A DNA stretch of 64,000 bases, taken from assembly GCA_040954595.2 (NCBI GenBank), contig CM082593.2, positions 4,712,001 through 4,776,000 of the forward strand, written 5' to 3'. The stretch is from Balanoglossus misakiensis. Taxonomy: Eukaryota > Hemichordata. The translations under genes were made by a program, and so were the position numbers. Below the pieces are notes generated by a model. It searched no databases, was not told the origin of the DNA, and saw nothing but the letters and a program-made list of their open reading frames with translations. Of the stretch, positions 25,601-40,600 are shown piece by piece. Each line of letters opens with the position of its first letter. The stretch's first letter is position 1.

Positions 25601-28600
25601 GAGAGATTTTTTTTAACAAGGAAAGAATACGTAACAAGAGTAACTCTGCATGCAACAGCCATCTACTGGCTATTTGGTAGCTTGCATTTTGTGAATAAAA
25701 TACAACATGATATATCTATAAGCTGCAAATGCCAAACGCCATATGCATGGATGCACAACTCCAACACAGTGCTGTGAAAGCTGAAATTCAAAACGGTTAG
25801 ACAAATATTTTCATCCACATACAGAACTGACTACAATGTGTTCAACGTACATTAGACAATGTTAGCAACAAACAACACCTGGACAACCAACAAAGGAGAT
25901 AATTTTTTTTCTCATGTGAATACTTAAGACAGAATCGAATGACCACTTGAACAGGGTATATAAATATAAATTTACATTTAAAATAAATACGATTTATGCG
26001 CATTTGTTTATGCTGTATTCTATATCAAACTGTGCAATATATGGAAACTTCTGCAATGCCATGGATTATAGCCACCATGGGGTTCAGGGAAAACAAATGA
26101 ACTATACCACTGTGTTACTTTGAAAAGAAAGTAAGTAAGTTCGTAATCAAAACAAATTCTTATTATATGTATAATAACCTCTCTGTATAAAAACATACAA
26201 CCATCTTATTAAGAGTAATGTGATGGACGTATTGACATCACAGTGATGGAGATGATAAACATGACAAACGAGTAAGAACAACAAAGTGCGATGAACCACA
26301 ACTGCTTCTGAGGCAATTCTACATAACCCATGCATAAACTAGTCTAAATAATGGCCAACGAACAGCACAAGTTTATGCAACATTAGCAAGAGTGGGTTGT
26401 ACGTGCGCATGTGTGTATAGCCTTCTCTGAGCATGGATAGCCATAATTGCCCAGGGGGTACCAGAATATTTGCGATATAAATAACTACTAATTTCTGGTA
26501 GCAAGTTCCGGTAGCAATTACCGGATTCTAAAATGTTTTAGCTGTGGGCTGTAGTGAAAGTCTATACCACACAAATGAGATTGATTTCGTGAAAAGAAAT
26601 CGTTTTTGTGCATTAGATCATTCTAAGCCCAATTGATTGGTCTACATTTTATAGTAAAGCAAGACTGTAACAGAGATAGTAATGTGAAAATATATCAGTG
26701 GTTGCCTTGACTACTTTATTAAATAATTTCAGTGAAGTTGCACATACTCTCTCTGAAACTATGAATTTTCAGTTTGAATTTGTGACCCGCGAGTTCGCAA
26801 AGAGTAGGCTAGGTGGTGATTGTCTGTTAGATTTTTCCATTTCATCCGCAGAAGCGCCGCATCCGCCAAAAACAACAACAGCCAATCCAGGGCATCAGCC
26901 AGGTGCACGTAGGTTCTGACCGAACACACACGACCTACTACTGACCTCCCCCGCCCGGCGACCACACGTGTAAAATCCTATTGGGCGAATCAGAACCCCT
27001 CTCTGTCGCCGCGGAAACCTGCACGGTGATCGGCGGTTGCCGCTCTCGTTTCCGTTCACCTTCCGTGGAGGTGAGACTCTCGGAGGACGACCATCGCGCC
27101 GGGGACGTACAGCGCGTGATTTTGGTCACTTTCGTCGTCGTTTTTTTGACCACCGCAACATTGCCTGGTAAGTGCTGGAGATCTACATCGCCCAGGCCAG
27201 CTCTAATTAAAGAATCTTCTATGGAATCAGCTACAGGGAGAGAAAATATTATAGGTTCTGTGGCAAGTAGGATGATATGATGGATAGAATGTTTTCTTCC
27301 TGCTCCCATCCTACAATAATATTCATTCTCTACTACAGCAGACATACATGTATGAAACGGAAATACATGTAAGTTCGTCTGTAGTACATCAGCACAAATT
27401 TTCTACATTGTTTGACCGAGAAATTATGAATATCCAACATCACAGTATTCCTGGCCGGGATTATAAAACAATGTTGTTGTACAGCGTACAGCTGTTTACT
27501 CTGTGACAGCAGATGTCATTGGTTTAAAGGTGTACATACCACAGTACTTGACAAGCTAATTTGGTTTTCAATTATATTACAGTCAACAAGTATACGCTGG
27601 AATTATCAGGTTTGGTACGATCATGAAATAACCTAATCATAACTACAAAATATTGATTGCCATTTTTATGACATGATGATGATAAAGAATGTAGGATATT
27701 AACAGTACACAAGGGAAATGACACTGATAATTGCATCTTCTGATTTATCAGGTTTTGTTTCCAAGGCAACGGTCTGCTGTAAAATTGCAATTATTTAAAA
27801 CTTTAGTGTTTATTCATTTCCATATATTTTTGAGTATATATTAAATTCGTTTTCAAACACCACGGACTGTCAAATGCACTTATTTCTCTTGGTTTAATTG
27901 CACAACTCAGCATGTGTGGCGATGCACGTTACATGCATGAAGGCTAAATGGCATACACTACCAGCATGCTTTGCAAAGGCACAATCAAGCATACCCAATG
28001 ACTTATCTCCCAGCATTCTCTGTGATGTATTACCCAACATGCCATGTCACAACCTACTACAAGCCTTCACTTATGGCATGCACACCTGGCTAACCCAATT
28101 GATATCATGCTTCACCAATGCAACTGTCCCAATACAGAGGTTGCATACACAATAAATCTATCACTGTCGAAGTCACTAACTACACATCCATCACTGCTAT
28201 CTATAAGACATTCTGACATGCCTGTTTTGTTGTCTTGTAACTTCCAGGCTTGATGATCGATGTTCATTTTTAACAACTTTATTAATCAACAACCTGCAAC
28301 CTACACACTTATTTGTGATGAATCTAAACATATAGGAATTTTAATCTTTCTGTCAGAAAGTATAATAGTATGTAATACAACATCTGAATGAGTCTATCAA
28401 TGCAACACTTTTTCAATCTTGCTTGTCAAATGAATTTTGTCAATTGTATACTTTGTCTTCATAGCTAGTTACAAATGTATATTAAACTTATCTGTCGATC
28501 AAAACCAATAATGCCAAGAATTTCAGCTGAACATCTGGTTCAGGAATTACACTTCAATATTTTCCCGTTCTCAAACATTTCCTTGACAAATAAACTGACA

Positions 28601-31600
28601 TATCTACTTCAGATGCGATTAACTGCAGCACAGAACTAGATTAGGTCTGTTTATTCCTGTTAGATTTCTATCAACATGAACCAAATTCCAAAATCAAGCA
28701 CTTGCATATCTTTCCATCTAAATATAGACAGGTATATCACAGATCTGGCTGCTTCAAAATCAAATGACATAGAGTAAGAACTACCATGAAAGAGAATTTC
28801 CAGCATGACATCACCATCATATCAAAAATTAAAGTTCATGTGAAAAAGTAAAATATTAGGGAAATTTGTCACCTAATATTAATTGAGGTACCAGGCCTGA
28901 TAAATGTTACAGGGGGTCCCTGGTCATATGTTCTGGGGTTCACCTTGGTACATCAACACAATCATAATACTGGGTAGCAGAAGTCTTATTAAGGTTTCCG
29001 AACCATTTATTGATTTTCTCCAACTTTAGTGTAAACACTGCAAGCCAGCTTACAGCTAAAACCTAGCTGTGTTGCAACACCTAATTTTCTGAAGACTTGT
29101 ATGTAAAAATTGCCCTGGGGAAAAATGACTTCAAAATGCAATGAGTTAACCTGTAGAAGTACAAAAGACATGTCCAGAGCAAACAGTTAGAGAGATATAG
29201 TCATGATTGTGAATACTGCAAAATCATCAACGCATTCATCTGAGCCATCGGCTCAATCACTAAAACTCTCTACCTACCATTTGACCCTTGGTCAGAGTTC
29301 ATCATAACTGTTTTCGTCGTGGTTTCCGTCATGTCTTCGCTCAGATCGCCGTTCACTTCCTCCGTTGGACCGTTGGACGTCGACCGATAAATAGTACTTG
29401 TGTTGATGAGTGGGCTCGACGATGTCAACTTTCTGCAAGAGAAACAGTTACAGTGAGAGAGTTGAAAGTGTGACGACGGCAGAGCGAAGTCTACCGAGCT
29501 ATGCCCCGTAGTAGAGGCACCACGGTTCAATGGCTGAGTGACAGACTCGGTGGACGGTGAATTGAAATGAGGCACATCGCGACCGGTGTTGTTGTGTCCT
29601 TGAGCCAATTACTCTAGTTACTCAGCTGTTCTCTCCGTGTGAGATGATGGATATGTGATGGGATGGGAACCTGTAAAAAGAACCTGATCCCAGAGGACTG
29701 GCTTGTAGTTGTACATACATATATGCAATGCGCGCATGCATGCATACATACTAACATCAATCAATCAATTTATCATTTGATTGATTAATTGATTGATTGA
29801 TTGATTGATTGACTGACTGACTGACTGACTGACTGATTGACTGACTGACTGACCGACTGACACACTGTTTGTTTGGTTGGTTGGTTGGTTGGTTGGTTGG
29901 TTGATTGGATGGTTGGATTGATTGACTGACTGACCGACTGACTGATCAGATGAACCAAAGCATCTACTTTAGAAACAAGATGATCAATACCCGTTGAGAG
30001 AAAGATGGCATATGGGTGCAGTAGAGTACAAACTTCAGGAACATTTCATCAAAATCCAATTTCTTTGCAGGTTTCAATTTCTAGAGGAAACATAAATAAA
30101 CTTCTCCTTGAACTTGTCTGCCCCAGGGAGGTACCCTGTACACGCGTCTGCTAACTCATGCCTCCTCACGGTTACCATGGTAAAGGTTTAATCAGACACA
30201 GCTGGGTTTTAATGATCACTTATCATTACCATGGTGTTCGCATGGCATATGGAAGACATTCTGGATCAGGTTTTCAAGAAATTTGTGCCCAAAGTTAAGA
30301 TGTCAATGGTTACAAGAATGTAGACACATTTCCATGCCTAATCGTAGCACAATATGTGCGTAGATGAATTAAGCATAACTCAGGTTTTAAACCACTTCAG
30401 TCTAATAGTAATACCCACTGATTCCAGAGATTAGACCAGAGATTTAATGTGACAAAATTTTAGGACTTGGAATTTGAAAAGGCATTATTACGATAATCCA
30501 CAAAGACAGGAATGTACGGTAGGTATAAGTCTTAAGGCTAAATCTTCTAAGACCCAACATAACAAGTTTTAAATGGAATTTGAGAAGGAAATTTTCAGAC
30601 CACAATCTGAAGAAAGTATCTGCACATGTTGCAGACTGAATTACAAAGCAATTTCACAAGTGCACAGAGTAACCAAATGCTCATTATATGGTTTAATGCT
30701 TGTTACACATATGCACCAAAGTTGGTTTATAAAATTGCCTTGAAACATTCCTAAGAAAAGCAGACAGAATCTCAGATCATCTGCTCAAGCAGAGAGTTTA
30801 CTGAACGCTACCAATTATTGATACAACACTGGTCAAAGCCCCGGAATCTCAGGACAGTTGCATGACCGATGACGTGTCAACTTTTGCACTCACTCACTTA
30901 CCCAGGCACTTCCCTGCATCAGCTGTAGCAAAATATTCACTCGGCTATTTTTAACTCATCACGAGTTTACCCGACAGTATAACACGCATTCAGAACATCG
31001 ATAAAACATGCTATAAAATCAATTTATGTGACAGAGTCTCCCACAAAACAAACGGTCACAGGTGTGTCTCAGCTCCATCCTGCCTGACTTCATTAAACCA
31101 TGTCAACAAATGTCTTCCAGCTCATCATTCATTCATCTCTGGTATGCTAATTATGTACATGGTGCCCACATGCATACTGGTCGACGTGACAACCGATATC
31201 AAAGATGGCAGCCTCCATCGCGACATCTAATAATATTTACTTTTCATTAGTTTCTATCAAGTAAACCAACAAATTTTGGTCTTTTACGTACAAACAATCC
31301 ATCTCCATCATTTCATCTTCATAATACTTGACCTATGCTGCATACCGTGACATGAGTGAAACTAATGTTGTGTAAGTCTCTGATATATGAACAAGGCTCC
31401 GTACAACCGATCAGAAAATTATGGTGGCACTCAATATAACCCCTTAGAAACAGCTCAACAGTCAATCAGAAATAACTAGTATTCAACAACTCATGTCGCA
31501 AGGAGACAAATGCAAATGACAACATTACCACAAAAACACTTAATTTTGACGAGCCTTACCTTCGTAAATGTAGTTCTATTGAATCCTTTGCCGATTTGAC

Positions 31601-34600
31601 CAAGTTTAATGCTTCATTATGTTCTAATTCGTCGGTGCTTTCACCGTTAATACTGTACACAATATCTCCTACGCAAATGCTGGCTTTCGCTGCTTTGCTG
31701 CCGGGATTTATCTGCAGAAAAAAAACACAGAGAGATAACTGTCAATTGCATAAAATACCTCTAATTCATGATTGGCTCAATTAGTGAAATCACATGATCA
31801 ATCATGACCAATCAGCAAGTGATGCTGACACTCGGCAAACCCATGTGATCAATACTGCCCAATCATTATTATTTCATCAAATTTGCACAGTTGTTACAAA
31901 TGATGTTTGACTGTCAAATGTTCCTTGAGAAAGTAACATGTCCCCAAGTGCCCCAGACACTATCTTGAACTGAAGTTACCTGAGTAGACAGTAACTGAAC
32001 ACACATAATTGCATTTTATCTCAAAGCTCCATGCCATTTATCAATGTAATCTGATTATGCACTTAGTTAACCTGAAGACAAGTCTCCAAGGAAATCAAAA
32101 TGAAACCGCTTTCCATTACAGCCAACCACATTACAAGACCCTCAGCGAGGCGCACACCAGCTTAACCGTTTACTGTACACGATAGAGAAAAATTTAGTTT
32201 GTAAAGTTGTGAGGAGTAGGATGTAAATTGGTTAAAAATATGAACTATACCATGGTACAATCCATATCAGCCGAGTTGTGATGGCAGCACCATATGATAT
32301 TATATTGACTTTTTGTGTATGTATCAACACACTTTCCACTGAATCACTGCAATAAATCTATATCTATAACAAGTTTATGACATTTTCACTGTATCCTGTA
32401 TATTCTAAATTTATTTCCACACTCAGTGGCACGACTTTCTCGCAAAACAATCTAAATTCTCTTACGATGTCTGGGTCTGTGAGCCCCAACAGGGCAATTA
32501 ATTTCAAAACACTACATGTACATTGCCTGCAACACAGGTAGACTTAAAACCAGTTGAATTCAAAAGAGAAGAACTTCTGAAATTTACAGATGTGGCAATA
32601 ATGTCATATTTCTGTCTGATATCATTTCATTTCTCTCTAATTTCAAATTCAACAACGATGACAATATATTGTCTTATGTTTTGTGGGATTCGAACCCAGA
32701 TCTACTATATACCAATTTACTTCAGATTGAAGTCTAATTTTGAAATCAGACCACAGTGACTTTACTAGTCTAAAGTTGCCAACTTTTGGCAATGTGATGA
32801 GTTGTGTTTCTCACAAGTTGCAGGCATTGATCGCAGAGGAATGTGCAACTTGTTGGTCATCACAGCACAAGCTCTGTGAGGAATAAACATACGTGCAGAG
32901 TATGTGATGATAATCCCTATCTGGACAAATTCTTCATCATGAATCCGATTGCACCAACCAGCAGCGTATTCTGATTATCAGCATGATTTCAGGGTAAGAA
33001 TTCTACTGTAATACTATTGCCTGCAAGGTTTCAGCTGCACGCAAATTCTTTCAGTCTTCTTTCAGACTGTCTGCAAGCTAGGCCACCCATATAGCATCTA
33101 TACATCTGATACCACCAGATCTACCAATGAGATCAGCTGTTCAAAGCGACATCACTTTTGTTAACGTCACCAGGTCAACATAAAAATAAACTTTATCACC
33201 TTCATCTCATTAATATTAGCAAATTAAACAGAAAAGATAAATCAACAACACATTTTTCCTGTATCTGCTTTATATCTGACTGTAATTTACTTTCTCAATA
33301 TACATATACATACAGCAAACTGTACTGACTCTACTTCTCATTATCATAGAGCGTTTTATCAGGACCTAAGGTGAACACAACTGACCCAGTCAATTCTCCA
33401 CTGAGCAATGGAGATGGTGCAATGTACTTTTCTGACACATACATCTATACTAATTTACTCTCAGGTAGCCTGCACAGCAGGGGCACTTACTTTTCAATTG
33501 GCAATGACTGAAAGGGGCATAATACCAAATGTGACTCAGAGACCATTAATTCACACAACATACAATACCATGTACATATATGGGAACAGCTGAAATGTGG
33601 ACCAAGCCATGGTGGTGAAAGGTTTAAAGGCTAATTTAATGAAAACTTTACGCCTTCCCTGTGACTGAATATCTGACCTGGAAAACAGATACCTAGTTTT
33701 TAGATCCTGTAAAATCAAGCTATGACATGTGTCAATTTAATATTTTATTTTTAATTTAAACATTGTCAATGAAATAAAAACTCAGAAAGTGGCTGTGGCT
33801 GTGTGAAGTGTGTGAATGACCAATCCCCACCCAGGACAAACATTTGACAAATGCAAACATAAACACAAGGCAATGTTGTTGTCAATTGTTGCACTGTTCC
33901 TTTGACATCAATGACAGTGTCATTATGACATATCCAGATTAACGTGCTTGATAACTGTTTTGTCGAATCAGTCAAAAGTACAACCATGATACAGCTGCAG
34001 CCGCCATAACTGTCTTTCAACACCACCACCCCCACCCTGGTCTTTTACAAACCACGCATAAGGCAAACTCAAATCAAACAGGTACAGGAATACTACATGT
34101 ATATATAGGCAAATCGTTCATGTCTGTGTACACATGTAGTCTTCACACATGATATATGTGTACATATGTATTCTAAAAATATTGAAAAAAAAAACATTTG
34201 CCTGAATAGAATTTATCATCAATACACAGAGATCTAACTGTACATATCTTGTGTACATACCAAACAATGCAATAGTCATTCGAATGGGGTGAATACCATT
34301 ACACTACTAACCTTTGACCTGTGCTTTATGTTTATATTTACGATTTCGCCACCCAAATCTACCACTGTTACCACGGTTACCTGACCTTGTCACCACTCTT
34401 AACCGATACTAAATGTTCGCTCTGAATGTTTTTTTGCGAAGTTGATTTAAAAGAACATGACGTGAACAGTACAGTAACTGCAATCTGACGTCTATTCTTC
34501 ATACAAACAGTCAATACCAGCCATATTGCGCGAGAGCCGCCACGGGTTGTCCCACCACAATACACTAATATTATTAGACCACAGCAAGTCAAAGATCTGT

Positions 34601-37600
34601 TTTGACAACAACTCACCTTTCGACACCGAATGTCTAAAGCCAGTCAGTGGAAATAAGAAAACAGACAGTGAGTGGCCCCCACTATTATGCACGTCCGAAA
34701 CAATCCAGCCACACCTTTAAGTTTAACGCACCAGAATCGGCGCCGGCCCAATTCAAAAGTGGGTCACTCCGAAAGCAAAGGTCAAGTCCGGGAAGTAAAC
34801 AACGACTACGATACTCGGTTCTTTCGGATTCCGCACCGGAACTTCGATGCCTGGGAAGTCAGAAACCGTTTGGTGTCTGTTTAGAAATCAACTAATCCTA
34901 TGAGCTTTCTGTTCTGGGGAGCCCGTCAACAAATGGATGGAATTTACAGCTATTCACAGCGACTTATAAAAGGGCACATTAGGCCCACAAAAAGTGCCTT
35001 TGAATGCGTAACTCAGGTAGCATGAATGTAATACAGTGGGATGGGACAATGCAAGGTTTTTCATGCGCTCGCAGAGGCCTTGGTCTGATCAGGCAGCACA
35101 ATGGAAATAATGAAAGCCGGGATGGACCCAATCTCAACTCAGCTTTTTAAATTGAGTGTGGAGAATAAGCAATGACGTCACGGCATAATTTCAATGCAAC
35201 TTACATCGGCCATGCAAAGGCTGCAGCAAATGTGTGCAGTACTCTATTTTTTGAAAATGCACAATGTATGCTAAATCAAGCAAAACTCCATGAACTTTGT
35301 CAAGCATGGAGATTGCCCATTAGAAGAGATATTGTCAATTACAAGTACATGTACCTGGATTATGCGATGTCACCTTGATCAAGTACATGACTGTACACTG
35401 GCATTATACGTGTATACCTTGTTCAATAAAAAAAATAATCTCAGTATCTAAAAAAACCCAACGTGAAGACGGCTCAGAGACTTCCCACACAATTTATGGC
35501 AACACTCCAATATAGTGACACTCCAGGACAAAAAACAGAGATGTAAGCAGCACACACACTTCAAGAAATAAAACACTGAATCAACAGTCCTGATAAGCCT
35601 GTTGCCTGGGTAATCGCACACACTGCCTGTTGCCGAGGTAACCATCCACGGTTTTGGGTGTTGCTGCCATGACCTGCGTGGATTGAAACCCATAAAATTT
35701 CACCCACTGGACAGACACGTTCGTTATAACCAATGTACAATGCGACTAAACACAAATCTTACTGTCTATTCACCATCGCACGAGAAAAAAAAGAGTTTAT
35801 ATGTTCTCCAAAAGGCTGGTGAAATTCATTCTTTGAAGTGATTCCAGTCATGACAGAGAAAATATCTGACCCTAGTACCTTCACTAGAACGTTCTCCTTA
35901 TAGAAATACTGAGTATGACCAATGTTGACATGAAGACATGCTTGGTTCATTCATCCAGCTATTTTTGAACCACCGGTAAAATAGCTGTAGTCAGGTGTAC
36001 GATTACAGCTGGCTCACAACTTCATGCTTTACAATAGAAACATTGTGAACACTGCCTAGTGTGTAATGGAGAAAGAATTTCAATGTTGTTTTGGAAGATT
36101 CAGATGATGTGCACCATGCCACTTTGCAAGCATGAACAACTTACAAAGCTATACCCATTTTATCACATCATCCAATTCCTTGTCACACATTACCAAGGTC
36201 ATGTGGGGTTACCACTTTTTAAGGTTATCTGAGGGCACCAGACGCTCTGCTCATTTTGACAACCCAATACCAAAGTCATGGTCACCAAATACAAGGTCAT
36301 TAGTGTCACCTAATAGTAAGGTCATTGTCATATTATCGAAACTTGATATTAAAGTTTTACAAATAAAGTCAGCCTTTCTTGCATACATCACCTGGCAATC
36401 ATGCTCCTATGATTCTATACATGTATTTTATGTGCAATGAATGTTTTGTTCACTAAAGTTGGGAGTGTGCATGTTCCTTCTGAAGTTGTTCGGAGGTGTC
36501 AGACTGTATTTCAACAGTAAGTGGTACATGACAGGGTGTGTATAGAATTCACCAAGCAGTTCAGCTTTCACGGTCTACATGAACCATGACGCATTACATG
36601 CAATATACGATACGATCATGCCCTATCATTACACTATCCTTGGCGATATCTGACCAGGAAAAGACATCAAGATCCATGAGAAAAATGCACAATGTATGCT
36701 TTGGGAGTGATTTTCAGCCACCGCCTGCTCAGATAACGTACAGGACCATGATGAGTACCCAGATGTATTTGCATACGCATACACGCAAACTGTACAACAA
36801 GCAACAAACTGTATACTGCATACTTGTATGATTTACCATACAGCTATGACATTTACCGCATGTACCATGTAATATTTTACAGCTTCTTGGGGCCACACAA
36901 CTGCAGGATACAGAACATAACTGATCTAATTCTTTATACCATTCGTCTCGATCTACAGTCATGGGTCAACCAAGGTTCCTATCTCTCGTTAAATCCATAG
37001 CAATAATTCAGACTCAAAGGACAATAATTCAGAATTTTTTTGTCAAGAGGCAAATATTTTCAGCACATTTTTACTTATCACACCAAATGCTAAAATACTT
37101 GTCACGAAGCCACAAAAAACAGATGTTGGTCTGATGTAGGTTTCTGTACCATGAAACTAAAACCTCCGACGAAATATGTACATATCGACTGTCCATATGG
37201 ACTCTGCGATTACACAACTAGATAATGTCGATTGTCCATATGTGCTCTCCAAGTGGAGACAGTATTTTGATTACTTACAGATTCACCCATTATAAAAATG
37301 ACCACAGAAATACTCTGCCAGAACTATAATGTATTCAGAATACTGTGCCCTATGCCTCAAACTCATTTCTAGCTTGCCACAGAATGGTATTGTATTTTAT
37401 TTTTCAAATATCCAGTTGTTAAACCCAATGCAGATGACGATCTGCAGAGGGTATACCAATTGAATGTCTGTGAGGAATCATGTTTCATTTGTTTGTGATG
37501 GAATTCCTTGCAATGCATGTCACCAACAACTGTCTCTCAGGAAAGGTCAACTACCTACATGTATGTTTCAAGGGACAAGCGTGTCCAATTTCATTATCAC

Positions 37601-40600
37601 ATTATGATGATGAAGTGAAAGTCCATACTGTTTTGTATGATAAACCATTCTAACAACGACCTGATACACATATCAAATGGTAAATGAGCATAGATCACCA
37701 TCAATGATTCATCCCAAATCTATCTCCCTCTGTTGACCGTAAATCACAGTTCACACTCGCCGGAGATCACTTGCATCGTAAAAAGTAACAAACTAACTAT
37801 AGCTCTGGCATGGGCCATCGCTGTAAAAATCATAAACAAATGTAACTTTATACAGTTATTGAGTTCACAGCGTCAGATCAAAATATTAACAATCTTATGT
37901 GGTTAAGTACAGCTGTTTTTGGTTTTGAAACTTTGGTTGGTTGGTTGGTTGGTTGACTGACTGACTGACTGACTGACTGACTGACTGACTGACTGACTGA
38001 CTGACTGACTGAATGAATGAATGAATGAATGAATGAATGAATGAATGAATGAATGAATGAAGGAACGAATGATTGATTGATTGATTGATTGAATAATTGA
38101 TATGTACGTCAAATGAAACAGTGACCAACTGACATGCACATGTATATATATACATCAGAGTACAACCAATGAACCCAACTGCATCTTTCACTGAGAAATT
38201 TACAGAAAAAATCTTGATATTTTTTACCAGAGGAAAACAAAAGTTACCTACATGTTCGCTTTCTCCAAATCTCCTCTCAGCTGTCCTCAGTACGCAGAAA
38301 ACATCAGAACCAAACCGAACACTGAAGACACTTTAGTCTCTCTCCTTTCAATGAAAGATTCGATGAAATCAACACCGCGCTGTCGCATCGCCAGGTCACA
38401 GGTCACATGCAAATGAAGCAACCCTGTCCTCAACCTTGCAGTGTGCTATTGACAGATACTCTCTCGATTATGTTTTTCCCACCTGTCCAGATTATTATAG
38501 CCTTGCCCTCTTTGCTATTGACAAGATCACACTGGCTGCTTCATTGCAAAGAAGTCACCTTCAAAACATCTTAAGAATGTCATTATCATCACCGCCTTTT
38601 CACGTCATACCAACCAACCCAGACAAAAAGTCTGATCCTGGCAAAAAGAACCAAGGAATTTTCTTTCACTGGACGGGATTTGGGATGGGTTGGGATCGCC
38701 CGTTTTCTGCCGTCAACAAAGCAATTACCTACGATGTCCAATGAATTCCAAAGTGATGACTTCACCGCACGTGTGTGCGTGAAGTGTTATTTGTGCCGGT
38801 GGTATTGATTTTCTAAGTGTGCATGAGGCCAACAGAAATAAACTGGAAGAAGACTGAATAAGACAGACACATGTACACAGCAATTCCACAAATACCACAC
38901 TGCAATATCATCTTCAAAAACACTGACAGCTGTTCTATTAGGAGATCAAGCTATAATTAGTGTAATTAACGAGGTTAGAGGGCTCACTGCTGATTACAGT
39001 ATTAAGTTGTGACCGGCGTAATTTTAATGGTATTTCAATTAAACTTAACAGATTGACATTAATCAGATGACACTGGTGATGTCATGCTTGGTTTTGGGTT
39101 TCTGCATTGTTTTTGTACTAGGTCACACATGGTGGACCGATAATACAATCACTCTTTGTACATAATACCACGGTTACGTGATAATGCCAAAAGTCACTTA
39201 AGATTCCAGGATTTTCAAAGCAGTTGTACAAGATAACACTGGATCAACAAATCTCAAGTTTATATAAGGTGTCATGCAAGAGTTTTTTTTTTCGTTTTCC
39301 CCAAACAAATAACAAAATGTTGAAGTTGTTTTGATAGATAATGTACAACACATGTTCAATGTGTTGTCGATTATTGTGGTAATCACAATGTCATTAAATA
39401 AAATTAACAGATTAAAAAGCGACTCATTATAAATTATATTATACCAGTATATTGATGGTGTAAATCACGCTATTTGATTGGTCGAGACACGACACGTGAC
39501 CGTGATATATTAGCCATATACCACAGTCATATATCATAGTCAAAGAAAATGCCTTTTTAAAATGTTTTATGCAAAGTTTCAATATACTGGCATAATATAA
39601 TAGCAATAAAACACCCCCAGCCATGGTATACCACTCGATTTTGACCAGTTCAACTCCATATACGCACTCGCTATCGCTCGTGCGTATATGTCGTGAACTG
39701 GTCAAAATCTCGTGGTATACCATGGCTGGGGGTGTTTTATTGCTTAAATATACCACCCTTTTATGAGTTGGATTACAACATAGATTATGGAGCAAACAAA
39801 GAGACAAATTATATTTTTAAATTGAAATAATGACGACAATTTTAATGTAATTAAGATTTACACACAGTTCACTTTACCAATTTAGACAAATATCAACATG
39901 TTGCCCTAAAGGTCTGGAACTGTACACCGGCTATGTAATCCGAAATCCCCCACCAGGCCCGACATTCCGAGAGACAAATTACATAAACAGCAATTTTTCT
40001 TACTATGCATGTTGAACTCGGACTCCCGAGGGGCTGGGCCCACTGGACAGTCTCAGCGGCGTGCCGAAAGAGCACTTCACAAAAACAAGTATTCACTCTC
40101 GGACAAAGGGTCACATCGGGAACACACACAAACCACTGTCAATTGAGGTGAACCGATAAAGATCTCGAAAAAAACACGGCCAAACACAATGGGGTCATCT
40201 GAGGTCAATCAGCACGTCATATTACCATTGCCATGGCAATCCGACGATGATCCAAAAATTTTAACGGTTTGATTTAAGTCATCAGCAACGGGTGTGCGTG
40301 GTTACCGATCACGACAGATATAAAATAGGTGGGTGACCCCAATTAAACTCAGCGAAGGGTTTCCGTGTGTGTTTGAACAACAATACTCCCCCCCCCCCTT
40401 CAGCTACTGTGTTACGCACAATGCACTTGAGCACAACACCGGGCCACTCTGAACGTTCTTCTCAATGTCATCTCTTTTTCTCACCAGAAAAAAACGGTCT
40501 CATGGAGCAATCGGTGTCATGTCAGTATGTTCAATGAATGCCTGGGTAATGAATAAGAGCCACAAGGGGCCAGGGCACCCTACTGTAATATGACCAGATC

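Larger units (their letters stand above)
29433..31559. other. Intron between exons 3 and 2 of gene A
   Basis: 2.1 kb. Contains the tetranucleotide stack (29757-29945) and a very doubtful 12-nt micro-exon (30902-30913). Confidence 0.65.

Noticed and set aside
34377-34616. Minus frame ending S-E-H-L-V-S-V-K-S-G-D-K-V before a possible donor at 34378
   Set aside because: Looked like an alternative PDZ exon, but exons 1 and 2 already make a complete PDZ and the segment lacks PDZ core motifs.
39439-39807. Minus frame of 122 codons
   Set aside because: Runs through the fold-back palindrome; the same residues appear in mirrored form, and no family resemblance is seen.
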